Shown: piece by piece, positions 35,747 to 44,340 of the stretch
How positions within the stretch are numbered: the first letter of the stretch is position 1
How the letters are laid out: the number at the start of each line of letters is the position of its first letter
DNA from: Povalibacter uvarum
GTDB taxonomy: Bacteria; Pseudomonadota; Gammaproteobacteria; Steroidobacterales; Steroidobacteraceae
Direction of reading: 5' to 3'
DNA length: 64,000 bases
NCBI RefSeq assembly: GCF_014202975.1
Contig: NZ_JACHHZ010000001.1
Coordinates: 248,001 to 312,000, forward strand
Program-made: the position numbers and the translations under genes
The notes under the pieces: model-generated
What the model saw: only the letters and a program-made list of their open reading frames with translations
Told to the model about the DNA's origin: nothing
Databases searched by the model: none

Positions 35747-37927
35747 ATGAGCACTGCTGAAAAAGACATCTTCCCGCAGGTGGATCGCCGCGATCTCCTG
35801 AAAGGCACGGCCGCGCTGACTGTTGCGTTCTGGCTGCCCGCGGGCAAGGCGCTCGCGAACGGCGGTACAGGTGCCGTGTTCGAGCCGAACGCTTTCATTC
35901 GCATTGGCGCTGACGGCATCGTGACGGTCGTTTCGAAGCACATCGAGATGGGGCAGGGCGCGTACACGGGCCTCGCGACGATCGTCGCCGAAGAGCTCGA
36001 CGCCGACTGGACGAAGGTTCGCGTCGAAGGCGCACCCGCTGATGCGAAGCGTTACAACAACCTCAACTTCGGCCCGATGCAGGGCACGGGCGGCAGCTCG
36101 TCCATCAGCAATTCCTTCGATCAGTTGCGGAACGCCGGCGCGGCGGCTCGCGCAATGCTCGTCGCCGCGGCGGCGCAGAAGTGGAGCGTTCCGGCAAGCG
36201 AAGTGTCCGTCGTCAACGGTGTCGTCGCGCACGCGAAGTCCAATCGCAGCGCAGGATTCGGCGAGCTCGCAGCGGACGCTGCGAAGCTGCCGGTACCCGC
36301 CGATGCAAAGCCGAAAGATCCTTCGAAGTACACGCTGATCGGCAAGAACGCGGCTCGCGTCGATAGCCGCGACAAGTCCACCGGCAAGGCGCTCTTCACT
36401 CAGGATGTGCAGTTGCCAGGAATGCTGACAGCGGCCGTTGTTCATCCGCCGCGCTTCGGCGCGCGCGTGAAGAGCTTCGATGCGACGAAGGCCAAGGCCG
36501 TCAAGGGCGTGAAGTCCGTGGTCGCGTTCGAAACGCCCGTGCGCTCGGGAATTGCAGTGCTGGCCACCGATTTCTGGACCGCGAAGAAGGCCCGCGATCT
36601 GGTGACCGTCGAATGGGACGAGTCCGCGGCATATCGCGGCAGCACGACGGAGCTCTACAAGGAATACCGCGAGCTCGCCAAGAAGCCGGGTGCTTCAGCG
36701 AAGAAGGAAGGCGATCCGGATGCAGCGTTCGCTTCGGCGGCGGAGGTGCTCGAAGCGACGTACGAGTTCCCCTATCTCGCTCATGCGTCGATGGAGCCGC
36801 TGAATTGCGTGGTGCGGATCGGCAAGCAGGATTGCGAAGTCTGGAACGGTGAGCAGTTCCAGACCGTTGATCAGCTCGCGGTGGCGAAGACGGTCGGCTT
36901 GCCGCCTGCGAGCGTCAACATCCACATGCTCTACGCGGGCGGAAGCTTCGGCCGGCGTGCGAATCCGCAGGCGGACTATGTCGTGGAGGCTGCTGCGATT
37001 GCGAAGGCAGCCGGCGTTGATGTTCCCGTGAAGATGGTGTGGACACGTGAGGAAGATACGCGTGCCGGTTACTACCGCCCGCTCTACGTCCACACGTTGA
37101 AGGCAGGATTGGACAAGGCGGGCAAGATCGTCGCCTGGCAGCATCGGATCGTCGGCCAGTCGATCGTGGCCGGCACTCCGTTCGGCGGCCCGGGCCCGAT
37201 CGATGCCACCTCCGTCGAAGGCGCTTCGAACCTCCCGTACGCGATTCCCAATCTTGCAGTCGAGCTGCACACCACGAAGAACGGCGTGCCGGTTCAGTGG
37301 TGGCGGTCAGTGGGTTCGACACATACCGCGTTCTCCACCGAATGCTTCCTCGACGACATCGCGCGCCACACGAAGCAGGATCCCTACGCATTGCGAAAAT
37401 CGTTGCTGACGGACAAACATCCGCGCCACAACGCGGTGCTCGATCTCGTCGCTCAGAAGTCGGGCTGGAGCCAGGCGCGTCCGAAGGACGAGGTCTGGGG
37501 GCTCGCGCTGCATGAGTCCTTCAATTCCGTCGTCGCGCAGGTTGTGCAACTGAAGCGCACTTCGAACGGGCTGAAGCTTGCGAAAGTGATCTGCGCCGTC
37601 GACTGCGGCCTGGCGGTGAATCCCAACATCGTCGCGATGCAGATGGAAGGCGGGATTGGCTACGGCCTCGCCGCTGCGCTGACTGGAGCGGTGACACTCA
37701 AGGACGGCGTCGTCGAGCAGAGCAACTTCGACGATTACCCGGTCCTGCGCATGAACCAGATGCCTGCGATCGACGTGCACATCCTGCCTTCCACTGCGAA
37801 GCCGACCGGTGTCGGTGAACCCGGTACGCCGCCGATCGCGCCGGCGTTGGCGAATGCGCTGGCGCTGGCGAATGGGAAGCCGGTGAGGGTGCTGCCGTTG
37901 TCGGCGGAGGGAATCACGCTCGCGTAG
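35747..37927 (+). CDS. iorB: Molybdopterin-binding large subunit of IorB-type aldehyde/N-heterocycle oxidoreductase
   Basis: A 726-residue molybdenum-cofactor subunit of the xanthine dehydrogenase family. The N-terminus has a twin-arginine signal, VDRRDLLKGTAALTVAFWLPAG, so the heterodimer is probably exported folded to the periplasm with IorA. Further motifs are SKHIEMGQGAYTGLATIVAEELD, YAGGSFGRRANPQADYVVEAA (Moco domain), EVWNGEQFQ and PTGVGEPGTPPIAPALANAL, which carries the conserved catalytic Glu. ATG 35747 is preceded by GGGAGAG at the right distance. Electrons probably go to a cytochrome c, but none is encoded next to it. Substrate could be isoquinoline-like heterocycles or aldehydes. 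Confidence 0.92.
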   Translation: MSTAEKDIFPQVDRRDLLKGTAALTVAFWLPAGKALANGGTGAVFEPNAFIRIGADGIVTVVSKHIEMGQGAYTGLATIVAEELDADWTKVRVEGAPADAKRYNNLNFGPMQGTGGSSSISNSFDQLRNAGAAARAMLVAAAAQKWSVPASEVSVVNGVVAHAKSNRSAGFGELAADAAKLPVPADAKPKDPSKYTLIGKNAARVDSRDKSTGKALFTQDVQLPGMLTAAVVHPPRFGARVKSFDATKAKAVKGVKSVVAFETPVRSGIAVLATDFWTAKKARDLVTVEWDESAAYRGSTTELYKEYRELAKKPGASAKKEGDPDAAFASAAEVLEATYEFPYLAHASMEPLNCVVRIGKQDCEVWNGEQFQTVDQLAVAKTVGLPPASVNIHMLYAGGSFGRRANPQADYVVEAAAIAKAAGVDVPVKMVWTREEDTRAGYYRPLYVHTLKAGLDKAGKIVAWQHRIVGQSIVAGTPFGGPGPIDATSVEGASNLPYAIPNLAVELHTTKNGVPVQWWRSVGSTHTAFSTECFLDDIARHTKQDPYALRKSLLTDKHPRHNAVLDLVAQKSGWSQARPKDEVWGLALHESFNSVVAQVVQLKRTSNGLKLAKVICAVDCGLAVNPNIVAMQMEGGIGYGLAAALTGAVTLKDGVVEQSNFDDYPVLRMNQMPAIDVHILPSTAKPTGVGEPGTPPIAPALANALALANGKPVRVLPLSAEGITLA

Positions 37928-37977
37928 CGAGCGTGACGCATGATGAGAGGATGACGCAGGAGCTTGCGCCATCCTGC

Positions 37978-38063
37978 TGTGGGTCCGGCTTTAGCCGGAC
38001 GTCATCGCCGAAGGCGACAGAGCCGGCTGCGCCGGCTAACGTCCGGCTGAAGCCGGACCCACA
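37978..38063. repeat. GTCCGGCTTTAGCCGGAC dispersed palindrome, copy 2
   Basis: The outer arms TGTGGGTCCGGCTTTAGCCG and CGGCTGAAGCCGGACCCACA are reverse complements. Between them are smaller hairpins (CGCCGAAGGCG, and AGCCGGCTGCGCCGGCT). The outer arms match those at 22487-22558, while the centre differs. The element lies between the end of iorB and the convergent phhA stop. Confidence 0.8.
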
Positions 38064-38106
38064 GGAAGAGGGACGTCTCTTGCGTCGTCATCACCACATC
38101 TGCTCA

Positions 38107-38964
38107 TCAGGGCCGCACCACGCGGTCCGTCGGCAGCACGACATTCGGCTCGATTCCCTTCGTCCCCGCGAACTGTTTATAGAACGGCGCGAAATCCGTG
38201 TCGTACCCCGCGTGGAAGAGCTGCTCGAAACTCTCGATGACGAAGTAGGTCTGCTGGTAATCGTCGATCAGATAGTCGGTGCGCAGCACGCGCTCGAGAT
38301 CGAAGGCGATGCGATTCGGCTTCGGGCTTTCGAGGCAGTAAGCCGTTTCACCTTTCGATGACAGGATGCCCGAGCCGTACGCACGCAGACCCTTCGGCGT
38401 CATGATCAGGCCGAACTCCACCATGTACCAGTAGAGCCTTGCGAGCATCTTCAGCGCGCCGGCTGCGATCGCTTTTGGGCCCGCCTCGCCGTACGCCTGC
38501 ATGAAGCGCGCGAAGAGCGGGTTGGTCAGCAGCGGTACGTGACCGAAGAAGTCGTGGAAGATATCGGGCTCGACCAGATAGTCGAGTTCTTCGCGTTTGC
38601 GGATCCACACCGTGACCGGGAAGCGGCGGTTTGCGAGATGAGCGAAGAACTGTTCTTCCGGAATCAGTCCCGGTACCGCGACGATCTTCCAGCCGCAGAT
38701 CGGTTCGAGAATCCGGTTCGTGTCTTCGATGCGGGGAATGCGATCCGGAGAAGCGCTCAGTGTCTTCGTGCCCGCGATGAATTCCGGGGCAGCGTACTTT
38801 TCGATCATCTGGCTCTGGCGCGCGTAGAGCGTCTTCCAGATCGCATGATCTTCCTCGGTGTAACGATCCCATTCCTGCTCGACCGTGTAGTCGGCGGCAG
38901 CGCGCGAGTAGTCGCCTCGCAATGCGACGGGATTATGAGTCGGTGCAACCGGTTGGTTCGCCAT
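38107..38964 (-). CDS. phhA: Phenylalanine 4-monooxygenase
   Basis: A 285-residue monomeric-type pterin-dependent hydroxylase that converts phenylalanine to tyrosine with tetrahydropterin and O2. The iron ligands are the two histidines in DIFHDFFGHVPLLTNP and the glutamate in YWYMVEFGLI. The N-terminal regulatory domain of the animal enzymes is missing, as is normal in bacteria. ATG 38964 was chosen; the 8-residue extension to 38988 is not conserved-looking. No pterin-4a-carbinolamine dehydratase (phhB) gene is adjacent. The gene is preceded by a CACGGAG-type inverted repeat. Confidence 0.96.
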   Translation of the reverse strand: MANQPVAPTHNPVALRGDYSRAAADYTVEQEWDRYTEEDHAIWKTLYARQSQMIEKYAAPEFIAGTKTLSASPDRIPRIEDTNRILEPICGWKIVAVPGLIPEEQFFAHLANRRFPVTVWIRKREELDYLVEPDIFHDFFGHVPLLTNPLFARFMQAYGEAGPKAIAAGALKMLARLYWYMVEFGLIMTPKGLRAYGSGILSSKGETAYCLESPKPNRIAFDLERVLRTDYLIDDYQQTYFVIESFEQLFHAGYDTDFAPFYKQFAGTKGIEPNVVLPTDRVVRP

Positions 38965-39050
38965 GGGTGGACCATAGCACCGTCGCACGGCAGCAAGCGA
39001 AAGGCCTGCTCGCGTGTATACACAAAGGAAGGCCGCCGGAAGGAAGAAGG

Positions 39051-39127
39051 TTCACACGGAGTTCACCGAGATCATGGAGATCGTTCGAACCGTTTTTCTC
39101 CGTGTGCTCCGTGTACTCCGTGTGAAA
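39051..39127. repeat. Word-repeat inverted repeat (CACGGAG type), copy 1
   Basis: The left arm TTCACACGGAGTTCACCGAG extends through ATCATGGAG (39051-39079). The right arm (39098-39127) reads CTCCGTGTGCTCCGTGTACT and CCGTGTGAAA. The arms are imperfect reverse complements with 9-base word periodicity and a loop of about 18 bases. It lies between the 3' end of the Cache-CheW gene and the phhA start region. Related copies are at 54543-54670 and 55907-56030. Confidence 0.8.
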
Positions 39128-39139
39128 TCTCCGAGTCGA

Positions 39140-41701
39140 TCAGCTCTTCGTCGCGTCGCCCTTGTGTACAGACTTTGCGGACGACCCGTACAGCGTGCGC
39201 GTGAGCAGGAGCAGTTGTTCGAGATTGATGATGAGCAGCATCGGGTCGTCCGGTCGTTCCGGCCGCACTGCGCGATCGACGACGCCAGCGCCGGCGAATT
39301 GAGCTGCATCCGCCATCGGCAGAAGACGGCTTACAGGGATCGCTGGAATGTCGGCGAGATCGTCGACGCGCAAGCCGATCGCAGCATCGTTGCCTGCACG
39401 CACAACGACGACGTCGGAGCCCTGCGTGGACGAGGCATTGTCCATCAGGCGTGCCAGATCGACGACTGGAATGGGCTGGTCGCGATACATGAGCAGGCCC
39501 GCGTGCCATGCAGGTGTGTTGGGAACGGGGCGCAAACCCACTCCGTCGACAGCTTCGACGACTTGCTCGCGAAGCAGTCCAAGCCACTGGCCGTTGCTGT
39601 TGAACGTGGCGATGTCGATCACCTGTTCGTTGCGGAGATCGGTGCCGCCAGCCCGGCGCTGCTGCGATTGACGATCGAACTGGCGCGGCTTGCTCGCGTG
39701 GGCGGTTGCTGCACCGAGCGGAATCAGCACGAGACACCAGAGCGATGTGGCACGGTACTCTCGATAACCAGAGGTGTGCCGGGCGCCAACCGCGTAGTGC
39801 ATACCATCGATCGCCACGATGTGCGCGGACTGATCGTCGCCCTTGCTCAGGACTTCGCGCGGCAAGAGCAGCGTGTCGCCATGACTGTAGCGCGATGAAG
39901 CGGCGATGACCCGCAGGTTCGCATCGACGAAGACGCTGATCGCGCCCTCGAGAACCGAGCCGCCTTCGGTCACGGGCAGTGCATCGCGAAGAATCGAATC
40001 GAACTGCGGCTGCGCATCGAAGACGATGCCGATGCCGCCGACAGTGCGGCCGGTCGGGCCGCGCACCGCTGCGCCGTAGACGAGCGTGGGACGGTCTGCG
40101 TAGAAGGCGCTCGGCGCAAATGTCGAAACACTGAAATCCTGGGAGCTGCGCAGCGCCAGTGTGTCGCCGCACCATGCGTCGCTGAGTCGCTGGCCGACGC
40201 GACGCTGGTGGTTCGTGTTCGATACGGCAACGACCTGCCGATGCGAATCGAAAAGGAGGATGTCGTGATAGACGGTGTAGAGACTGTTGATGTGCTGCAG
40301 GATCGACGTGATCGCATCGCGGTCGGGCGCGCCGCCGGCGAGTTGCTCCATCAGCGTGGCGTTCAGTGCCCACCAGCGACAGTCGTTCGCGCGCTCGTAC
40401 AGATTGCGGTCGAGCACGTCGGCGCCGAGCGACGCGAGCAGTTGCGCATCGTCGAGGATCGCGGAAACGACAGTGACCTGCAGGTCGTTGATGGATTGTT
40501 CGAACGTGGCCTGGGTGCGGCGACCGGCATTGCCGATCTCCCACAGCAACACCCGGGCGAAGTGCACGGTCGCATCGGCTCGCTTCGCGAGCCGGATGTT
40601 TCCATTCCATACCGCGCGATTCAGTTCGCGCTGGATGCGCTCGGCCTGCAATGGGATGCGGCGCAGTCCGTCGGAGAAGATGGTGGTGCTTTGCCGAAGC
40701 TGTTCGAGCAGTGCCGGCGTGATTTCGCTCGCAGCGCTTGCATCGTCGCGGGAGAACGCGTGTTCGACCGGAATCATCGCGTGACCACACCAGCCCGGGC
40801 CCATGTAGCCCTGGAAGCCCTGTGTGCGGCAGGTTGCAGCGAGGTACTCGCGGCCGCCGAATCTCATCATGCGACCGTCAGCTTCGCTTGCGGTCGGCAT
40901 CGCCGCACCCAGCGGTACCTGCCACGGATCGCTGCTGGCGATGACGCGACCCTGAGCGTCGAGCAGCGTGAAGATGCTCCAGTCAGTCGGCTCGCGCAGC
41001 TGCGAGAAGATGCCGGCCACTTCATCCTCGAAGCGGAAGCAGAGGCACAGCACGCCGAGTGTCCGGCCCGCATCGACGACGCGGAAGGAGTAGACGAGGC
41101 TGCGTTCCTGGTCCGGCAGCAGATCGAAGTGACGGTAAGTTTCGACATACGCGCCACGCGTCGTGACAGCTTCAGCAACGAGCGGGTCACGGGTATGAGT
41201 GATCGGCGTGCGATCGTCGAGACGCGCGAGGACTTCGCCGTCGGGGGAGAGAAGGATCACATCCTGATACACGGAGTACTTCGCGACGTATTCGCGGAAG
41301 CGCATCCGCAGGCGGTCGCGCGACTGGTTCAACGCGCGCGACTGAGCGGCATCGCTCAGATCGGTCTGCTGGCGCAGGCGAAGGTACTGACGCAGATCGT
41401 CGTCGGTGCTGAGGAAGCCGATGTCCGCCGTGCGCTCGAACAGATTGCGGACGATGATGTCGATCGCGATCTGGCTGCGGGCTTTCAGTCCCAGCTGGAC
41501 CTTGCGATGCGTTTCGGCAGCGAGATGCTTGACGAGCTCGCCCGTGAGCGACTCGAACGCTTCACGCGTGCCGCCCATGTCGGTCGCATCGCCGCTCAGG
41601 TGCGAGAGCAACGACAGCGTGTCCCACGATCCCTGCAGGTTGGCCAGCCGTTCCCGATAGTCCTCGACGGACGGCATGTGGCGGGCAGCAGCGTGGGACA
41701 T
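39140..41701 (-). CDS. Soluble Cache-Cache-CheW chemotaxis adaptor-like protein
   Basis: 853 residues. Two PDC/Cache-like sensor segments are visible. The first is at about 125-330 (YSVYQDVILLSPDGEVLARLDD ... DWSIFTLLDAQGRVIASSD). The second is at about 460-640 (YTVYHDILLFDSHRQVVAVSN ... GAISVFVDANLRVIAASSR). A helical region separates them. The C-terminal 180 residues (EQVIDIATFNSNGQWLGLLREQVVEAVD ... LLMYRDQPIPVVDLARL ... MLLIINLEQLLLL) are a CheW domain. I see no signal peptide or transmembrane helix, which is unusual because Cache domains are normally extracytoplasmic. It would couple an internal small-molecule signal to a CheA-receptor array. It lies downstream of a CheY gene cluster on the same strand. 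Confidence 0.82.
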   Translation of the reverse strand: MSHAAARHMPSVEDYRERLANLQGSWDTLSLLSHLSGDATDMGGTREAFESLTGELVKHLAAETHRKVQLGLKARSQIAIDIIVRNLFERTADIGFLSTDDDLRQYLRLRQQTDLSDAAQSRALNQSRDRLRMRFREYVAKYSVYQDVILLSPDGEVLARLDDRTPITHTRDPLVAEAVTTRGAYVETYRHFDLLPDQERSLVYSFRVVDAGRTLGVLCLCFRFEDEVAGIFSQLREPTDWSIFTLLDAQGRVIASSDPWQVPLGAAMPTASEADGRMMRFGGREYLAATCRTQGFQGYMGPGWCGHAMIPVEHAFSRDDASAASEITPALLEQLRQSTTIFSDGLRRIPLQAERIQRELNRAVWNGNIRLAKRADATVHFARVLLWEIGNAGRRTQATFEQSINDLQVTVVSAILDDAQLLASLGADVLDRNLYERANDCRWWALNATLMEQLAGGAPDRDAITSILQHINSLYTVYHDILLFDSHRQVVAVSNTNHQRRVGQRLSDAWCGDTLALRSSQDFSVSTFAPSAFYADRPTLVYGAAVRGPTGRTVGGIGIVFDAQPQFDSILRDALPVTEGGSVLEGAISVFVDANLRVIAASSRYSHGDTLLLPREVLSKGDDQSAHIVAIDGMHYAVGARHTSGYREYRATSLWCLVLIPLGAATAHASKPRQFDRQSQQRRAGGTDLRNEQVIDIATFNSNGQWLGLLREQVVEAVDGVGLRPVPNTPAWHAGLLMYRDQPIPVVDLARLMDNASSTQGSDVVVVRAGNDAAIGLRVDDLADIPAIPVSRLLPMADAAQFAGAGVVDRAVRPERPDDPMLLIINLEQLLLLTRTLYGSSAKSVHKGDATKS

Positions 41702-41840
41702 GGGGATCCGGGCCTAATTGTTCAGGTTATATCCTTGAACGTAACGGCTGGATCCGCCCCTGCTTGAGGCAGTGCGGCAAGGAATGTGATGGGTGACAAG
41801 GCGCCCCTTTTCGGTGCGCCATCGAGTCATCATCACGACG

Positions 41841-42539
41841 CTATCGATACGTGATCAACTCCCGCCGCCCCTGCCTGTCCAGATGCGGCAGGGCATTGAA
41901 CATCGACAGCGAAACCTTCTCGCTGCTGTAGATGAGGCGCGTGATCGACGCGTTGTGAACGGCCCAGTTGAGCTCGACGCCCATGTGATTCGACAAGCCC
42001 AGGACGTGAGCGACAGTCGTGCCGATGACACCGCCGGATGTGCTGATCATCAGCGTCTTCGAGCGGCCCTCGGACTGCATGATCCGCTGCAGGGCCCCGG
42101 TGATCCGGCCGTGAAAGTTTTTCCACGGCAGCATCGCCGTGGCTTCGATGCGGGCTTCGACCCAGGCACGGGCCGCACGCTCGAGGAAGAACTGGAATTT
42201 CCGGCGATCGTGGCGCAGCTCGGGCCAGCCGGCTTCTGCGAGCTCAGCAGCGGTCAGCGATCCGGCGAACTCACGGAGCATGACGTCGCTGTCGTATTCG
42301 TCGAAGGCACCGTCGACTGCGACCGGAGGAACGGTCGAACCCAGCGCCGACGCGATGATCTCGGCGGTTTCCTTCTGCCGTTGCAGGGTACCTGTGTAGA
42401 TGCGATCGATGCGCTCGCCGGCTTCGGCGAAATACTCTCCGAGCAATTGCACCTGCTTGCGGCCGGTCTGCGAGAGCTGATCGTAGTTGTCGGTGCCGAA
42501 GGAAGCCTGGCCGTGGCGGATGAGGTAGAGGGTGCTCAT
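41841..42539 (-). CDS. Histidine phosphatase superfamily (phosphoglycerate mutase-like) protein
   Basis: 232 residues. The N-terminal YLIRHGQASFG carries the phospho-accepting histidine of the RHG motif. IYTGTLQRQKETAEII contains the second arginine. The acid residue is in AFDEYDSDVM, and ISTSGGVIGTTVAHVLG holds the region where the second catalytic histidine normally lies; here the motif reads STSGG rather than the usual SHGG. The loss of that histidine could weaken phosphatase activity. A later His in NWAVHNASITRL is conserved in this subfamily. The substrate is unknown. It is the gene after the small membrane protein on the minus strand. Confidence 0.85.
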   Translation of the reverse strand: MSTLYLIRHGQASFGTDNYDQLSQTGRKQVQLLGEYFAEAGERIDRIYTGTLQRQKETAEIIASALGSTVPPVAVDGAFDEYDSDVMLREFAGSLTAAELAEAGWPELRHDRRKFQFFLERAARAWVEARIEATAMLPWKNFHGRITGALQRIMQSEGRSKTLMISTSGGVIGTTVAHVLGLSNHMGVELNWAVHNASITRLIYSSEKVSLSMFNALPHLDRQGRRELITYR

Positions 42540-42624
42540 GGCAGAGAGGGTACATGAAAAGCAAAAACCGCCGATCGCTCCCCTCCCATGAGAGCGACTC
42601 GGCGGCTTGATCTGCAGAAAAGCT

Positions 42625-42846
42625 TCAGCGCGTAACGGCAGCCGTCTTCTGCGCTTCGGAAGGGGAGGCCTGGAGACCGCCCATATCCTTCACTTCGACG
42701 CTCCACGACTTGTCTTCAACCTGCCGAATCTCGACCCGGCCGGACTGCGATGGCGGTTCCATCATCAAAGCCGATCCCCACAACGCAGCGCCGACGATGG
42801 CGAGTGCGGCAGATGCACCCACGATAGTCCGCGATTCGATCAACAT
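42625..42846 (-). CDS. Small single-helix membrane protein, unknown function
   Basis: A 73-residue protein. The reverse strand shows a strong ribosome binding site AGGAGG 6 bases before the ATG, which supports a real gene. An N-terminal transmembrane helix (TIVGASAALAIVGAALWGSALMM) is followed by a short polar tail of about 43 residues (SGRVEIRQVEDKSWSVEVKDMGG). No family is recognised. It precedes the histidine phosphatase gene by 85 bases on the same strand. Confidence 0.7.
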   Translation of the reverse strand: MLIESRTIVGASAALAIVGAALWGSALMMEPPSQSGRVEIRQVEDKSWSVEVKDMGGLQASPSEAQKTAAVTR

Positions 42847-43141
42847 TGCGCCTCCTGTTTCCGCATGTCGGTCTGCGGATGCGCGCCGGGAGCTTCCCGG
42901 TCACGCGACTGAATGATGTGTTCGCTGTCGAAGATAGTCCGATGCGTGGGCTACTCCGTGCGGCAGGTCACACTCCTTTCGGGTGTGTCGGGCCATTCGC
43001 CAACTCGCGACACACGTCTCAACTTCGCGGCCGCTCAGGGATGCCCCGACAGGGAAAATCCCTGTTAGAAGCGCAAATTATGACGTTCTGTCACATCGTC
43101 GAATGTGACGCGGAACCGTAGGCGCGCAAGAAGGGGAGTGA

Positions 43142-43723
43142 CTAGAACAATTCGATCTCGCCCGCTTTGGCGCGTTCGCCCGCCATCACCGACGGCGGCG
43201 GAGGAGAGCCGTGGACGAAGCCGGAAGCTTCGCTGTCCATGACGACCTGGAAGACTTCACGTTCTTCCTGCGTGCGATACAGACGGCGCAGGGTCGAATG
43301 CAGGCGGGTCCACTGCTCCGGCTGCTGCATCTGTTCCTGGTTGCAGGCGAACAGGGCGAGGGCGGAGAGGCTGTAGCGCACGTGGCCGAGGCGCTGGGAG
43401 AGCTTGTCGTAGAACTGGAAGGCAACGACGGCCGAGGCCATCTGGCGCGAGAACACTGCCAGCTGCGCGCTGAGCTCGGGTGCGAGCTGCGCCTTCACTT
43501 CTTCGGGCAGGCTTTCGGCGACCGATCCAACGGCCTTCGCGCTGTCGACCAGATTGGTGAACGCCTGGATCAGCGTATCGACCGCCTGGTCGGACTCCTG
43601 CATCGCGGAGTCCATCTGCGCCTCGCAGAGCCCGAGCATGAGCGCGAGCTGGCGCTCAGGCGACCAGTCGGTCAGGACTCGCAGCTGCTGGGTGACGGAG
43701 GTGTCTGTCGTGCTCGCCGACAT
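43142..43723 (-). CDS. Helical CheY-associated protein, candidate CheZ-like phosphatase
   Basis: 193 residues, predicted almost entirely helical and without membrane segments. It follows cheY after 13 bases on the same strand. The central helix reads VVAFQFYDKLSQRLGHVRYSL. It contains D-K-L-S-Q, an acid and a glutamine four residues apart, after an F-Q. This is the same spacing as the catalytic Asp-x3-Gln of CheZ (D-L-T-G-Q). The C-terminus ends AKAGEIELF after a Pro-rich linker, comparable to CheZ's detached CheY-binding tail ending in Phe. These points suggest a CheY-P phosphatase, but overall similarity to CheZ is not recognisable by eye. ATG 43723 was chosen; the upstream extension overlaps cheY out of frame. 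Confidence 0.6.
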   Translation of the reverse strand: MSASTTDTSVTQQLRVLTDWSPERQLALMLGLCEAQMDSAMQESDQAVDTLIQAFTNLVDSAKAVGSVAESLPEEVKAQLAPELSAQLAVFSRQMASAVVAFQFYDKLSQRLGHVRYSLSALALFACNQEQMQQPEQWTRLHSTLRRLYRTQEEREVFQVVMDSEASGFVHGSPPPPSVMAGERAKAGEIELF

Positions 43724-43736
43724 GATTGGAAACGCT

Positions 43737-44111
43737 TCAGAGCACGCGGCTGATGGTCGCGAGCAACTGTTCCGGGTTGAAGGGTTTGACGATCCATCCC
43801 GTGGCGCCGGCCTGTTTGCCGCGCATCTTCGTTTCCTGACCCGATTCGGTCGTGAGCACGAGCATCGGGGTGAACTTGTAAGAATCGAGTGTGCGCAGTT
43901 CGCGGACGAGTGAGATGCCATCCATGCGCGGCATGTTCACGTCGGTCAGCACGAGGTCCACAGAGGCACCCCTGGCCATTTCGAGGGCTTCCACGCCGTC
44001 GGCGGCCTGCACGACCTTGTAGCCCGCGCCTTCGAGAGTGAAGCGGACCATTTGCCGCATGGACGCTGAATCATCTACGGCCAGGATTGTCTGCTGATGT
44101 GCACCGGACAT
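43737..44111 (-). CDS. CheY-like response regulator
   Basis: A 124-residue stand-alone receiver domain. It has the acidic pair in ILAVDDSASMRQMV, the phospho-acceptor Asp in DLVLTDVNMPRMDG (about residue 57), the switch Thr in PMLVLTTESGQETK, and the conserved Lys in GWIVKPFNPEQL. TDVNMPRMDG and the GWIVKPF sequence are typical of chemotaxis CheY proteins. ATG 44111 was chosen because the upstream 31 residues carry no receiver signal. It heads a minus-strand cluster with the CheZ-like protein. No cheA or cheR is within the window. Confidence 0.9.
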   Translation of the reverse strand: MSGAHQQTILAVDDSASMRQMVRFTLEGAGYKVVQAADGVEALEMARGASVDLVLTDVNMPRMDGISLVRELRTLDSYKFTPMLVLTTESGQETKMRGKQAGATGWIVKPFNPEQLLATISRVL

Positions 44112-44340
44112 CGCTCGTCGCTCCGATCTTGAGGTAACTGCCATACCGGTACCTGCGTGCGTGTTCTTCGTTAAACAGCAGGCGGGAGCGGCGTTGGTTC
44201 CCATAACGGCACGGGCCGGGTGTGATTGAGCGCCTTCGCTGCAGAAGGGGACACAGGTCGCAATTTTTGACGGTCGTCAGGGAAGCGATGAGACCACTGT
44301 CAAATGCTGCTGCGGTGCGTCGGCCCGCGACGGGGGTGTC

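Noticed and set aside
37933-38361. Plus-strand open frame of 142 codons across the palindrome into phhA
   Set aside because: It runs through a repeat and antisense to the phhA 3' end, with no similarity to any family.
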